Below, in pieces: positions 11,786-23,038 of a DNA stretch of 64,000 bases (the stretch's first letter is position 1; each line of letters begins with the position of its first letter). Under the pieces are notes generated by a model. That model saw only the letters and a list, made by a program, of their open reading frames with translations, searched no databases and was not told the origin of the DNA. Source of the stretch: Laetiporus sulphureus 93-53 (lineage: Eukaryota > Basidiomycota > Agaricomycetes > Polyporales > Laetiporaceae); the NCBI RefSeq assembly GCF_001632365.1, contig NW_024468554.1, positions 163,199 through 227,198 on the forward strand, read 5' to 3'. The position numbers were made by a program, and so were the translations under genes.

Positions 11786-13152
11786 CGTCGATGTCGCGCA
11801 CTTACCCGACCAGATGGTAGAAAAGACGGACCCTGGATGGATCGACAAAGCGCTCCGGTGCTACTTATGCTATTGTGTTTGCGCCCGGCCTGCTTATCCG
11901 CTGGAGTTCCGGGATGAACGCGGTAGCTCCCTCGAGCGCTTGAAGGAATCCGGACTAGAAAAGTGGACCGCATGCCTCACGAACCCCGCGATTATCTACC
12001 CGACGAGACGCATGCTGTGCTGGGCTGCGCGCCACAAATCGTCAGAGACACCCCCGCCTCGAGGCGGCCTCAGCTCCCCCCGGCTGCTATCGCCAATCTG
12101 CGCGCATAGATCAGGGGAGGCGGTGAAGAGGACGGTCATATACATCAGCATCGGGGCGGTGTAGCTGCCATGTCGCGCGTGCGAACGTCCCAGAGCCGCT
12201 GTGAACGCAGACGCATGTTCTTCCCCCCTTTCCGGGAAGCTGAATGGCAAGGAAGATCATACATCGCGGAGGTAACATGGGCGGAAGCAAATTTGATCAG
12301 AGGCAGTCTAAGGACACGTGTTAGATACAGACCGAATATAGCGTTCAACGGATCACGCTGCAGTCAAGAACCCTCTGAATGCAATTGCAACGGTCTCTAG
12401 GAGCAACGAATCCGCAGAAGCCAGCATTTCTAGGAACCAACGTTCCGATGCGAACCATGAACTGTTCCGTGGTCTTGTCAGGAACGACGCACATGCTCAT
12501 ACCAGGACATGATAAATATATCATGCACACTGTGTGAACGAACGATGTCATCAAGCGGTTCCCGTATGATGAATATACGTGATAGCTGGGTATAGCTTGG
12601 GCGAGAAGCACTGACATGGGAGCTCAACTTCCGTTTAGCACGAGTCGAGGTGCAGCTCGGGCATCATAGCCTCTGAAGCAGCACGCAGATCAGCAAGCGG
12701 GCTCGCCTGAGTCTGAGACTGCATGTTGACGATTTGCCCAACTTGCCAATGGCAGCTGAGATAACTCCTGCGGTCTCGCCAGGCGAATGCACGCTCCCCC
12801 CCAGTAAAAATATAATAAAATAACTTTCCACATGCATGCTTACCCATTGAGTCCCTGCATTGATTCGAATTTCGCGCATTCGTGTTTGAGCGCATCGCTG
12901 TAGATACAGTATGCACGCACGCTTTGGAAATGTTATGATCTGCAAGGGAGTGGCCACGATTATTGCAATTGAAGGCAGCAGTGTATATCCCGGCCGGCAG
13001 GCGCCGTAACTGGCCGGGACAGTAGCGGAAATGACAAGTGCACTTGCCCGACGGCGCCGTCTCGGCCCGGCGCACATGGGGCACAACGGCGGGCAGTCCG
13101 GACTGCTCGCATCCTGCACTCAGCATGGAAGGCGTTCGACGCTGGCGATAGC
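11786..13152. other. Intergenic between divergent DUF6533 and ATG12 genes
   Basis: Open frames here (for example 11688-12164 plus, and 12635-13261 minus, which overlaps ATG12 exon 1) have no family motifs. The first overlaps the start of the DUF6533 gene on the other strand. The stretch serves as a divergent promoter region of about 1.4 kb. I see no supported gene. Confidence 0.5.
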
Positions 13153-13694
13153 ATGCAGGAAGCACAAGAGGCCCTTGAAACATACAAGAAGAAGGATGCC
13201 GCGAAAGGTGTGCTCCTTGTGGCCTTTTAGCTGTGGACGATGCCGCTGAACTGAAAGCCACGTCGCAGTGGTGGTGCGATTCAAGGCGGTTGGGAATGCA
13301 CCCATCATGAGACAGAACTTCTACAAGATTACATCCACGAACAAGTTTCAGGCTGTGATACAGTTCTTGAGGAAGGAGCTTGGCTGGAAAGCTGGGGACC
13401 CGCTGGTGAGTGTGCCACTCGTTGTGAACGATTGAAGCCTGTTGAGCGGTTGCAGTTCACGTACATAAACCTGGCATTCTCCCCCGCCCCAGACGACACT
13501 GTATCCAATCTGTATAAAGTAAGCGACTGCTGCTGTTGTCTTGCAGCCTTGTTGACCGGTTCATTGTCTACCGCAGTCATTTGCGACGGACGGGCACCTC
13601 ATCGTCAATTACAGGTGGGCTACCTATGCATACATGACCGTCCTCGTATTTCTTGGTACTAAAATTACGCAGTACGACAGCAGCATGGGGCTGA
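13153..13694 (+). CDS. ATG12: Autophagy ubiquitin-like protein Atg12
   Basis: Seen: five exons, 13153-13207, 13269-13405, 13456-13518, 13577-13614 and 13673-13694. They total 315 nt and 104 residues, with four small GT-AG introns and intact phase. The protein starts MQEAQEALETYKKKDAAK and runs into VVVRFKAVGNAPIM, then FTYINLAFSPAPDDTV, GHLIVNY and ends TTAAWG. The C-terminal glycine is the residue joined to a lysine of Atg5. Family knowledge: Atg12 is a ubiquitin fold activated by Atg7 and passed by Atg10 to Atg5. The Atg12-Atg5-Atg16 complex helps lipidate Atg8 on the growing autophagosome. Its N-terminal extension is very short, as is common in basidiomycetes. A longer antisense frame (12635-13261) is a shadow. 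Confidence 0.96.
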
Positions 13695-14950
13695 GTTCTG
13701 CTCGTGTCACGCCTCGCCGCTACGTTTCCTTCTTGCCATGTACAGGTTCTGTTTCCCGGTAATGCTATATGCAGGTCGCACTTCCGACGTTAGATGTCAT
13801 ATAGACCACCGATGACACGACACAGGAACTTATAGTTAAGTCTAGCAGCCATCTGGCTCTTGAAGGTGTGACTTATGCTTTGTTGTGATTAAGTTTATTT
13901 CTACGAGCAAGGAACACATTGCATTTGCAGTGCATGAACTATGACCTCCTGAAAGCGATATCGTCTTCCGCTGCACAAAAATCGTTATATTGACTACACT
14001 ATTGCGCCAGTTCTCAATATCTCTGCATCCCAGGGAGTACTTATGCCGTGACGTGTTGCGAACGCAGAGTACTGAGCATATACTGTGGCTGGCGACCTCT
14101 CAGTGTATGTCACCTGCGGGCATGGCACGATTGGGAGCGCCGTACGGCACGCAGTCCGGGCACTTCAGAGTCATCAACGATGCCTGGTGGTATCATAGGG
14201 CCGTCGTACATATTGCTACTTTGTCTGCACGGGCTTCCACACCTCTGCGGATGATGTGCAAGAGTATTCGCCTAGCTGCGCTTTGTGATCTATCGACTGC
14301 ATGATGATTTCTTCGTGCGTCCCATGGAAAACTTCGATACCGCGGGCGAGGAAGAATTGCCACACTTCAGGTTGGCCAAACATTTCTGCAAATGTTCCGC
14401 CGATTACTGACGAGTCCCCTTCGAACGTCGTTGATTCTCAATGTCAACGTTCAGTGATCATGCTGTGTGAACCTGAATGGTCGTCCCAACATTGAGCTGT
14501 AGGCGATAGATTTTCTAACATCCACCAGAAGAGGTGTAGAGGTTCAAGGTAACATTTCGTTCTGTGGCATTGTTTATGTCATGGCCTGATACTCGTCCAG
14601 AGGGAAAGGCTGCAGCTCTCTGAGAGGTATGAACGTAGACAGCATATCCGCCGAGCATTTCAACAGCTTCGTGACAGAGGGCATGCACTCCATCACTGCA
14701 TCTGCTCGTACCGTCCAGCGGCGTCTGCGTCCGCATATGAGGGATATTGATGTCTTTGAACATTGATACGGACAGATAATCCACGAATTGAACTGGAAAT
14801 CCATTCGCTGTGATGACTGTTGCTACAACGTGGACACGCATCGCATGCGCTAGGTGATGTACAAATGGTTATACGACTCCAACCAAGCCGAGTCCACAAT
14901 CTGACAACGCACGTAGATATATCCAATAGACCTATACCAAGCCCTTCCGC
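13695..14950. other. Intergenic between convergent ATG12 and the NYN gene
   Basis: A minus-strand frame at 14515-14841 (108 residues, true ATG at 14841, ending TLNLYTSSGGC) is the best open frame but matches no family I know. It is left as a possible small gene. A plus frame at 13990-14304 is equally anonymous. Confidence 0.4.
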
Positions 14951-16708
14951 TCACTCAACCCATACCTCCAGCAGATCAGAAGCGAACCGATCCAGCATAT
15001 GGATTTGGAACTTCTCGCTCCATGGAGAATCGCCGAACTCGCGCATCCATGCGCGGCTCAGGCCACCCTCCCAAGCATACAGTTCGACGCGCCACCCCTT
15101 CTTCAGCGCGGTGCGTACGCATCCCAAGAACCCCTCTTCGTTAAACTGGCCTACATTGCCGTCACCTGTCGCGAGCACGATTGTCGCATTCGGCGGAACG
15201 ACGTCCACGTCCACAATGGCTTGGTGCAGCTTCAGCTGTAGCAGCTCGTCGACGCCCTGCTCGCGGTAACGAGTTCGACTCGGAGTTCCTTGGCCCGTTC
15301 CCGTTCCCGTTCCCGTATCGGACTCGGTTGACGTCCCGTTCCCAACATATGAGCTCCGTTTAGAATTGTTGCGTATATGCCCGTCCCCGCGTCCGTTCCC
15401 GGTCGTCAGACCAGGGCTATGCCGCTCGGCATTCACGTAGGAATGCGAACGTGAGTGAGTATATAAATGCCGCCGATCCGCACCGTCACCTGTGTCGGGT
15501 ACCCGTGCAAAGACGCGCACCTCGTAGCCGAGCTGCTCGGCGGTGCTGACAGGCTGGTATAAAGGCGACGATGCGACCATCACACGACGTGTGACGGGGC
15601 GGCCGCGCTCAAGGATGAGCGCCAGCGCTGCATGCGAGAGAAGTTTAGGCCGGTGGCGACCGAGATAGGACATGTGCCGGCGGATGTAAGATAGAAATCC
15701 AATAAGAATGTTTGAACTAAAATCCGTCAGCAATGGATCGCGCGTAAGTGAGAGATACACATACTGGTCAACAAATACGTGAATGAGGATATCGCGTGAG
15801 CACGGCTCCGGTCCGCGTGTGTCGACGAAGTCAGGAGAGGCGGTAATGACGCCTCCCGGAGCGAGCATCGTTCGGTGCAATGAGACAGCATCCTGTGGGA
15901 ACAAAAGCCGCAGCTTGTGTGCAAGATTGCGCAGGTGCAGGACACGCGCGTCTAGGGGTATCGATACAGAGGGTATCAAGTTAGGTGTCGATTTGCTGTG
16001 ATGCAGACGTGGCTTGTTGTCCTCCACCCCCGGATGCTGCAGGTATGCTTTATACAGATTACGCATTCGAGACCTGCCGTCTCTCATTAAGACGCGAGGG
16101 GAAGAAGACTGAATGGATGACGATGAGTATTCGTACGGCTCGTCCGCGTCGGCATCTTCGCCTGCAGTGGCATCGCCCGCTATCGCCCCAGTCAGGTCCA
16201 GGTCACGATCGGGCACGCGTACGCGAGAAACATCATGGACAGAACGACCCTTCTTCTTTCGACGCTTGCGCCGCGGCTGGATGACGTGTCTCCAGACACT
16301 ATCCGACGTCGTGGTAGTCGTCGCCGGACTGACATTCTCGCGGAGAGTCCGATCACGCTGTGCCACGAATCTCGCACGTTCTGCGGCGATAAAGTCGAGC
16401 GCCTCGTCGAGGTAGCCGAGTGACGGCTGATCGATTGAGGACGAAAAGTCAGCCTCCAGCTCCAGTGATTCATATTTGTCGGCCTCAGAGGCAGTCGAAT
16501 CGCTCTCTGATGGCGGAAGCGAACGCCCGCGAGAGACACTGTCCGGTGATGAATACGACAGGTATGATGAGATCGGATGTGATGGCCACACGGTGGAGCT
16601 AACTGGTGCTTCAGAGTCCGAAAGCGAAGGTGAGAAGGCGAGTGAGGGTGCAACGGGCGTTCCATGGCGGACGTTAATGGGGCCGGTACGCGGTTGTAGA
16701 ACATTCAA
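14951..16708 (-). CDS. NYN-domain (limkain/MARF1-like) putative RNase protein
   Basis: Seen: an open frame of 585 codons with ATG at 16708. It contains an in-frame 48-nt intron (15764-15717, GTATGT...TTTTAG); removing it restores FVDHSNILIGFLSYIRRH. The N-terminal half is serine-rich and disordered, with a basic RRKRRKKKGR patch (a likely nuclear signal). The C-terminal half has SHAALALILERGRPVTRR, YEVRVFARVPDTGDG, QGVDELLQLKLHQAI and IVLATGDGNVGQFNEEGFL. Family knowledge: NYN domains are PIN-like metal-dependent nucleases with clustered aspartates; D in FVD and in ATGDGN fit. Coding-like sequence continues upstream of the ATG to about 16790 (DAPDLGAFTTVFRA in frame), so the true start may lie in an upstream exon. 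Confidence 0.82.
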   Translation of the reverse strand: MNVLQPRTGPINVRHGTPVAPSLAFSPSLSDSEAPVSSTVWPSHPISSYLSYSSPDSVSRGRSLPPSESDSTASEADKYESLELEADFSSSIDQPSLGYLDEALDFIAAERARFVAQRDRTLRENVSPATTTTTSDSVWRHVIQPRRKRRKKKGRSVHDVSRVRVPDRDLDLTGAIAGDATAGEDADADEPYEYSSSSIQSSSPRVLMRDGRSRMRNLYKAYLQHPGVEDNKPRLHHSKSTPNLIPSVSIPLDARVLHLRNLAHKLRLLFPQDAVSLHRTMLAPGGVITASPDFVDTRGPEPCSRDILIHVFVDQYVYLSLTRDPLLTDFSSNILIGFLSYIRRHMSYLGRHRPKLLSHAALALILERGRPVTRRVMVASSPLYQPVSTAEQLGYEVRVFARVPDTGDGADRRHLYTHSRSHSYVNAERHSPGLTTGNGRGDGHIRNNSKRSSYVGNGTSTESDTGTGTGTGQGTPSRTRYREQGVDELLQLKLHQAIVDVDVVPPNATIVLATGDGNVGQFNEEGFLGCVRTALKKGWRVELYAWEGGLSRAWMREFGDSPWSEKFQIHMLDRFASDLLEVWVE

Positions 16709-17395
16709 TGCTCGGAATACAGTCGTGAAGGCACCGAGGTCAGGTGCATCTAGAATGATTGAGATCAGCGTTGTTCCGTGCGTGACGTGAATGTGTGAAG
16801 GTCAATGAATGGTGTGCCCGTCACGACTGTACAAGCCACGTAGTACAGTCCACTACATGCAGAATCATGCTAAAAATGGTCGCCATCTTGGGTTCATTAT
16901 GAGCATCTGCACAAAAAGCAAACCATCACAATCCCACTGTGCAAGTTTCCCAGAGCAACCCACCGGCATCATCCTGCAGCCCATATTGGTCTGTCAATGC
17001 CAGCTGGCGGCTCCCACTCGCCTATATCCAGGCCAACGGATCCGATCCATTGATGCGACACCATCTCTACCGCTTTCCCGCATAGTACACAGGAGGGAGA
17101 ATATGAGCACCCACCGTCAGAAGTAACGCCGCTGGCGACGGAATATGACGAGAAAGGACTGAGTGGCGTTGGTGATAGCGTGGAATCCGACACAGATTGA
17201 GTCATTATACGTTGGCGTTATTAAGTCAGGGGAAGAGAAAGAAAAGGGAACGAAATCCGGCTGTGCATGTGGTGGATTGGGTAAGAGAGAAGATGTCCTA
17301 AAATGGCAAGTCTCTGTGGAACTTATATCTCGAGTTAGCTGTTCCACACACCTTGATCTGCAATCACTTGTGCCATTGTTCTCTCTCACCCAGGC
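16709..17395. other. Divergent promoter region, NYN gene and F-box A
   Basis: About 690 bp between divergent genes. The first roughly 80 bases beside the NYN gene read as coding in its frame and may be an exon end. The remainder shows no motif. A CT-rich run (ctctctcacc) lies just upstream of the F-box A ATG. Confidence 0.45.
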
Positions 17396-18989
17396 ATGGC
17401 TCAAGTTGAACTGCCGCCAGAAATATGGAGACAGATCATGCGATACTTGCCTAACTTCTCGAGGAGAACGTGCTTGTTTGTCTCTATGCTTGTCCATGAT
17501 CTTGCGGCGGAGATCCTCTTCTCGACCGTGAACATCCACTTTGGTGCTTGGGAACATTCTCCGACGCCTCACGTAAGAGGCTATGCATTAGAAAGAGCGA
17601 GAGCCTCGGCTTCGTGGAATATATTACAACGGATCCGCAGCGACCCGCAGTTTGCGAAATACGTCAAGAAAGTGATTGTCTATTCCTACGCCAGACATCA
17701 TGCCGTCTTCGAACGATGTGAGCGAAAAGCTATAATACGGGTGGGTGCAACCATTCTGACAAAGTCTGCACTGGAGGCTGTCTGGCCGAAACGTTGGGAT
17801 ATCTGAAAGATCTACGGTCGTTCACCTGGCATGGGTCATCCCCGAAAGTATCCACTGGTGTCTTGACTGCTCTGAAGGAGTCCTGCCCCCAGTTGGAGGA
17901 ACTCACTATTCCGTGAATCTTGTCCCCACTCTAAGTGAAGCATAACCCTTAACGTGACGGTCAATTTCAGTATTAAAGCGATGTTCGAGAATCGCGTTGA
18001 TCAATTTGACAATCTCCGCGTCATGGCATTCACGACGGAAGACGACGATTATGTTGGTGCCGACTTGATATTTAATCATTCTTCCGATCGAGAACGTGCT
18101 CAATATCGTCTCAATCTGGAGTCGTCTTCCGATGCACTCCTGGCGTTGCGGACCCCATACATCGCGGCATTGCACGACTCCATGCATCGGTTCTACCAGC
18201 TTACAGAACTCGACATCTTGAACTTAAAGGACATGGATCTTTTCGCCTACATCCTTCGCAATTGCGAGCAGCTGGAGTCATTCAGCATCTTACTGAACGG
18301 TGCAGTTAAACAGGTTCAATTATCGGATGTACTTGCTCAACATACGAACTCCCTTCCTCGTTTACGTTTCTTCAAGCTGATCACTTTATCATTAGATCAC
18401 ACCATTGACGCAGATGTCGAGATTTTGGCTGACTTCGTGCGTGCCAAGCAAGAATTACGACGGTTGTTATGCACTGTTTACTTCAGTTGGGACAATATAC
18501 GGCCATATCTCGACGCGGTATCAGCTTTGAAGCATCTGCACACCTTTGCGCTCGATGTACCCGGTGCTCTCGATGCCGCGAGTGCATCCTGCGTTCGCCA
18601 CTATATTCCCCGGCATATCACCGCATTATGGCTAGTGTTTGATTCCTGCGAGAGGCAGCTTCTACGGGATATAGTGAGTGTCTCGAAATATCACTACGCC
18701 ATCGCTAATAAGACCTGTACAGTGGACCCATTTCGGAGACGTCCGATTTGCGTATGTTCGGTTATGGGAAGAGTCCAACGGTTTCACTGTCGAAGATCTG
18801 GTAGAAACGACTCCTCAGTCGCAGCTGGTAGTTCTCAACGGATCCTTTCGTCACGTCGAACGCAGCGGTGACCCCGTCCAGATCTCTCCGCCATGGTCAG
18901 CGCGGAAGGTTTTCTTTCGGTCAGTGGATGACTTTGGGTGTGAGGACTGGGAATGGCTTGCCAGACACCACGAGATTGTGGTCGAGTAA
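17396..18989 (+). CDS. F-box protein A with LRR-like repeats
   Basis: Seen: four exons, 17396-17717, 17765-17912, 17971-18673 and 18723-18989. They total 1440 nt and 479 residues, with all phases intact. The N-terminal F-box reads MAQVELPPEIWRQIMRYLP then SRRTCLFVSMLVHDLAAEILFS. The middle has leucine-rich repeat-like segments such as SCPQLEELTIP and RFYQLTELDILNLKDM. The C-terminus holds DWEWLARHHEIVVE. Family knowledge: F-box proteins bind Skp1 and bring substrates to an SCF ubiquitin ligase; this group is greatly expanded in mushrooms. It is a paralogue of F-box B at 39165-40766, with the same exon count and nearly the same length. The target is unknown. Confidence 0.87.
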
Positions 18990-21632
18990 GCCGCTCTTCC
19001 AATGCGTCATATCATTGCGTATATTGAAGCATTCACAGGTAAAGCGCAGTCAACGTTCTAGCATACCGTCGTTCGCTTTGCACGGGGAGGAGACTCTCGT
19101 AACCCTATGTTATTTACATCCGGAGTTGCCGGGCACGAACAAAATTATGAGAACAGCTTGCACAGATGTAAAGCTGCCTGTACTTGATCGCATAACGTCG
19201 ATTAATGCCATGGCTGCACAGAGATGTCAAGCTCATGGAACGCTCACTATCACCGTTGGGAGGTTCGAAGTCCGTGCTCCACCGTCAACCTGTTCCCGGC
19301 CTGCCTTCGACATTGCCCTTATCGTCGGGACGCCTTTCTCCGGCTCGTCCTTCTGCATTAAAACATTTCACCACCACAGCCGGGTGCGAAGCTCCCGGGT
19401 GATTGTCCACTGGCAGCTTCTCCTGCAGTCTGTGTAGTGGGAAGTTCTGGTCATCCTCCTCTGTGTACGCGGAATAGAAGTGCACATCATCCAGATGTTC
19501 TTCAACAGCCGTGTTGGGTTTCTCCTTGTCCTGCATGTGAGAGACGTGTTCGTATGCCTTCCTGGCGAAGGACTCGCTGTTCATGTGCGCGCCTACTTGT
19601 TCGCTTTAGGATCCACATTTTCTCAGGCTAGGCATTCCAGCTCAAACTTCAAACGTTCAACTTTTCATTCAACAAATTACCAAGCTTGAAACGCTTTCGA
19701 TATTCAGGCCTCGACACTCGAAGTTGCACTTAGTGGCGGAGGAAGCCACAAGTGGATTTACTGAACTTATATGAATGAATTGCACAGTGGCTTGTGCTTT
19801 GACATACCCTTGGTACATACTCGCGATGGATTGCGACGAAAAGGCATTTCCGGAGCGCGGCTTTCGTATGCTTTCCACGCCCTAGTACTATAGTGTGGGG
19901 AATTGAGATGGTTCTCGTCACATCGACTTCGATCCAACGTATCCGTATGAGAGCCGGTCTTCGATGCTACCTGGTCAGATGCATTGCCCTTATGATGAAG
20001 TTAATCATCTTAATTGCCAACTAACACATGATTGGCGATTTTTCAACTCTTTCTCTCGCTGGTGGGACGTCCGGGTACATCGTGGGACAGGAAGCTTTAT
20101 TAGCCGGTCGCGACGCGAAGATCTCAAGTCCGGCTGCGAGATGGCTGACTGACGGTCGTCAGGAACACAGTGCACGGGATCAGCGTTGTTGGCAAGCACG
20201 CACCTCAACGAGATCGTATGGCAGTCGGAAATGAATCCGAGGACGAACGGCAGTCTCAGTTGATGGCTTGTCGCCAAACTCTTTGAGCCAGACACTGGTG
20301 AATGGGTCGGGGAGTTTACCGCAGCCTTGGCGAGAATATGCAGCCGAAACCTTCGTTCCTGCGATTTGGGGTCGGATGACACAGGAGGCTTGGGATGTTC
20401 AATGAAAACGGATGTGTAGGGCGGGATCGAGTCGTACTGAGTCTTTTTAACGCTCATACGCAACTTCATGAGGAGGAGAATATTCAGTCCGAGTCCACAA
20501 TGACCCCATTCGTCACTTTGAGAAATTCACGTTTCAGAAGGGCCTTGTGCTTTTCCGCACTTGCGTTATCATGACCCTCACATTCACTTCCTGTTTAACG
20601 GCCTCCAGGAGCGCCATTGCTGTCACGTTGGCGATACCAAGCTTGAGCGGCACAGCGGCGAGAGCATCCTTTTTTTGTTGAATACAAATTATATCCCGCG
20701 TGCTGTAGTTACGACAGCTGACGGCCTGTAACGGGTATGCAATTGTCGGGCGTAATTATGCGGAGGACGGAGAAGGCATAAGCGGCGAGAGCATCAACGG
20801 CCCGTACAACATTGAAGCCGGAAGAGGTGGCAGCAAGGCGGCGTCGCCGGTCATGTCTAGTCTCCCCTATGCGGACTACAAATATCTCCTTCTCTGACGG
20901 AGGGAAATCAGGAGATATATAGGATCATGTCGTCGGCCGCAACTAGTATTGTACCGCCTCAACTTCGCGAGATGGATGGTAGAGGTAAGAACAAGCTATA
21001 TTTGGACTCAAAGCGACGCCTTAAACCTAGCACACATTACGACGTAATCCGCTTCGACGCTATTTGATAGGAGAGACCGAATTACTCGGTTCAGTTCTGA
21101 TGCCTTCGAAGAGTATCTTCTTTGCTGTTCGGAGAGGTGAGTCGTCGCTCATGAGCGCTTCCGCCTATCCATGTATGTGGTCACCTTCAGCCAATGATAT
21201 CTTCCGCATTACTCACCGAGCGACAAAATCTTTTCCGACGAACGGACGTTGACGTTCTCGCTCATCGTAACCGAGTTCACCGCGGTTGTTGGAATGGACT
21301 TGCAACTCGTTTGCTTCCAAGGTCATTACCATCACAATGCGGCTCTCTCTGAATCTCGCTTGCCAGTGCCAAGCAACGACATTCGCTTCCTTGCCACACA
21401 CTTTTCTCAGGATCGTCTTCTCCAACCTTACAGCGCACGTTCCGAGGATGCCATTACATATCCACGGTCTGATTCAGCGAGGTTCGTGGGTTGGAACTCG
21501 GCAGGCCGGCTGACATAAGTAGTTCATTTAGCATCGTGACCGCCTATATCGAGTGCCTCCATATCAAGGCCTCGCAACGTCTTCCCTGGCTTTCTCCGAT
21601 TCCCTGCTGAAGAGCTTGCGAAACAACTCGCA
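18990..21632. other. Long intergenic region, 2.6 kb, with gene-like remnants
   Basis: Candidates without support are 19285-19584 minus (99 residues, ATG 19584, acidic) and 20005-20469 minus (154 residues, ATG 20469). Around 20520-20690 the minus strand reads LAAVPLKLGIANVTAMALLEAV, which looks like coding sequence but hits stops. A segment near 20675-20800 recurs near 33740-33860. The region probably holds decayed gene material. Confidence 0.4.
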
Positions 21633-23038
21633 ATGCACGGTATCGCCATCGCGTTCTCGCTCTCTCTTCTTGCCTCTCTGGTGGCAGCGGTGGCGGTAGA
21701 AGAGCCTGTGGGCGTACTGGCCAAACAATGCGACTTCACCTTGGGTGGCAGGCGCTTCGACATGTGTCCCGTGTTCGAAGGGAAAGACAGAGGCTGGACA
21801 GTCAGCCGAGAGCAACAGACCCCGCCCACCATCACGAAGACGGAGTACAGGATCTCGTTCCAGGGGCCTCTCAAGAGGAACAGGAAGATTGCTAGCTATG
21901 AACAAGTGCGTCTGATGTCCAGGTCCACTTTGGTCCGCTGGACGTGCTGCTTTGCCGTATACAGGTTTCATTGATGATTAATGTGCCGCCCAGTGTCCGG
22001 ATGGGACCTGGATATGCAAGACGGGCGAGTGTTTCGCTGCATATTCTTGAGTTTTCCCGTTCATCGCCGCTGCAGTCACGAACACGCGGCCTAAGCACGA
22101 CGGTGAGGAGCCGCGTGTATTGCAAGTCATATCTGTCGCAGGCGAGCTGTCCATATCTGACGATGAATCTGGATCGGGCGCGAGCGAGTACGTGCCGGGG
22201 CTCAACATAACGGCAAAGCTCGTCCCTGCAGACACAGAGACCAAGCACGGTATGTATTAACCCGCGATCGCGCTTGATCTATCTGGCGAGACTATGACAG
22301 ACATCTTGCATCTCCATCTGCACGGTGGATACTACACGCGTCTGCAGCAGAAGGCCGACTTCCAGTTCATCTGCGACCATAACGCTGAAGAGGTATGGTG
22401 TGCTTGCACTTTTATTGGAATGTGCAATAAGTTGAGGGGTTGACGTAGCCTACATCGCCCACTATTGGATGGGACTGGAGGGGCACACACACGTTTGAAT
22501 GGCGCACAAAACACGCATGTGGTCAGGCGATGTCAGCACCGCCTCCGAACGAGCCGGTGTCTCCTACACAACCACCGCCGGATGACGACGCGCCGCCAAA
22601 GGACGTTGAAGACGATGATACCCCCGGCGAGAAGAAGCTGCTCGATCCGGGCTTCTTCGGTGGGCGCTCTCGCCGTTCCGTCGTCACGATGTTCGCCTCT
22701 GCGTACGTCTCGCTCTATCTCCGCGCCCTCTCGTGATGCTGATGTCATCTACTGCACACAGCTCTCTGATCTGCGCGATCGTGTTTCTCGTGTACTTCCC
22801 GCCGCGGCGACTTCGACGCTTTCTCACGTCGTACGTCAAGGCGCACCCCCGGGTGATGCGCTCGCACGTTGGCGAGCGCGTGCTCGTCCGGTGGGCGCGT
22901 GAGGACTTTGCGATCGGCCCGGGAGAGGAGGACGTGATGATCAATGCCGAGGCGGCGGCGTTGGCTGAACAGATCCCCCTCAAACCTGCGCCGCGGAGGC
23001 CTGTCGTCTCCAACTACCAGTACGGCAGCGCCATTTAG
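21633..23038 (+). CDS. ATG27: Autophagy protein Atg27, type I membrane protein with MRH domain
   Basis: Seen: six exons, 21633-21905, 21994-22024, 22076-22249, 22301-22392, 22449-22702 and 22762-23038. They total 1101 nt and 366 residues. A signal peptide (MHGIAIAFSLSLLASLVAAV) is followed by a cysteine-containing luminal domain (CDFTLGGRRFDMCPV, CPDGTWICKT, FICDHNAEE, HTFEWRTKHACG), an acidic proline-rich linker, one membrane helix (FASASLICAIVFLVYF) and a cytoplasmic tail ending YGSAI, a tyrosine-type sorting signal. Intron 2 (22025-22075) appears to be GC-AG (donor GCGAGT): it gives WICKTVTNTRPKH, the family pattern. Family knowledge: Atg27 cycles between Golgi, endosome and vacuole and supports Atg9 traffic. 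Confidence 0.92.

Noticed and set aside
12635..13261. A 208-codon minus-strand open frame
   Set aside because: Overlaps ATG12 exon 1 antisense, has mixed composition, and its first codon is doubtful. No motif.
14999..16415. Several plus-strand frames opposite the NYN gene
   Set aside because: Shadows of the NYN coding sequence.
19255..19275. A B-box-like motif (gaggttcgaagtcc) suggesting a tRNA
   Set aside because: No matching A-box, acceptor stem or cloverleaf could be drawn around it.
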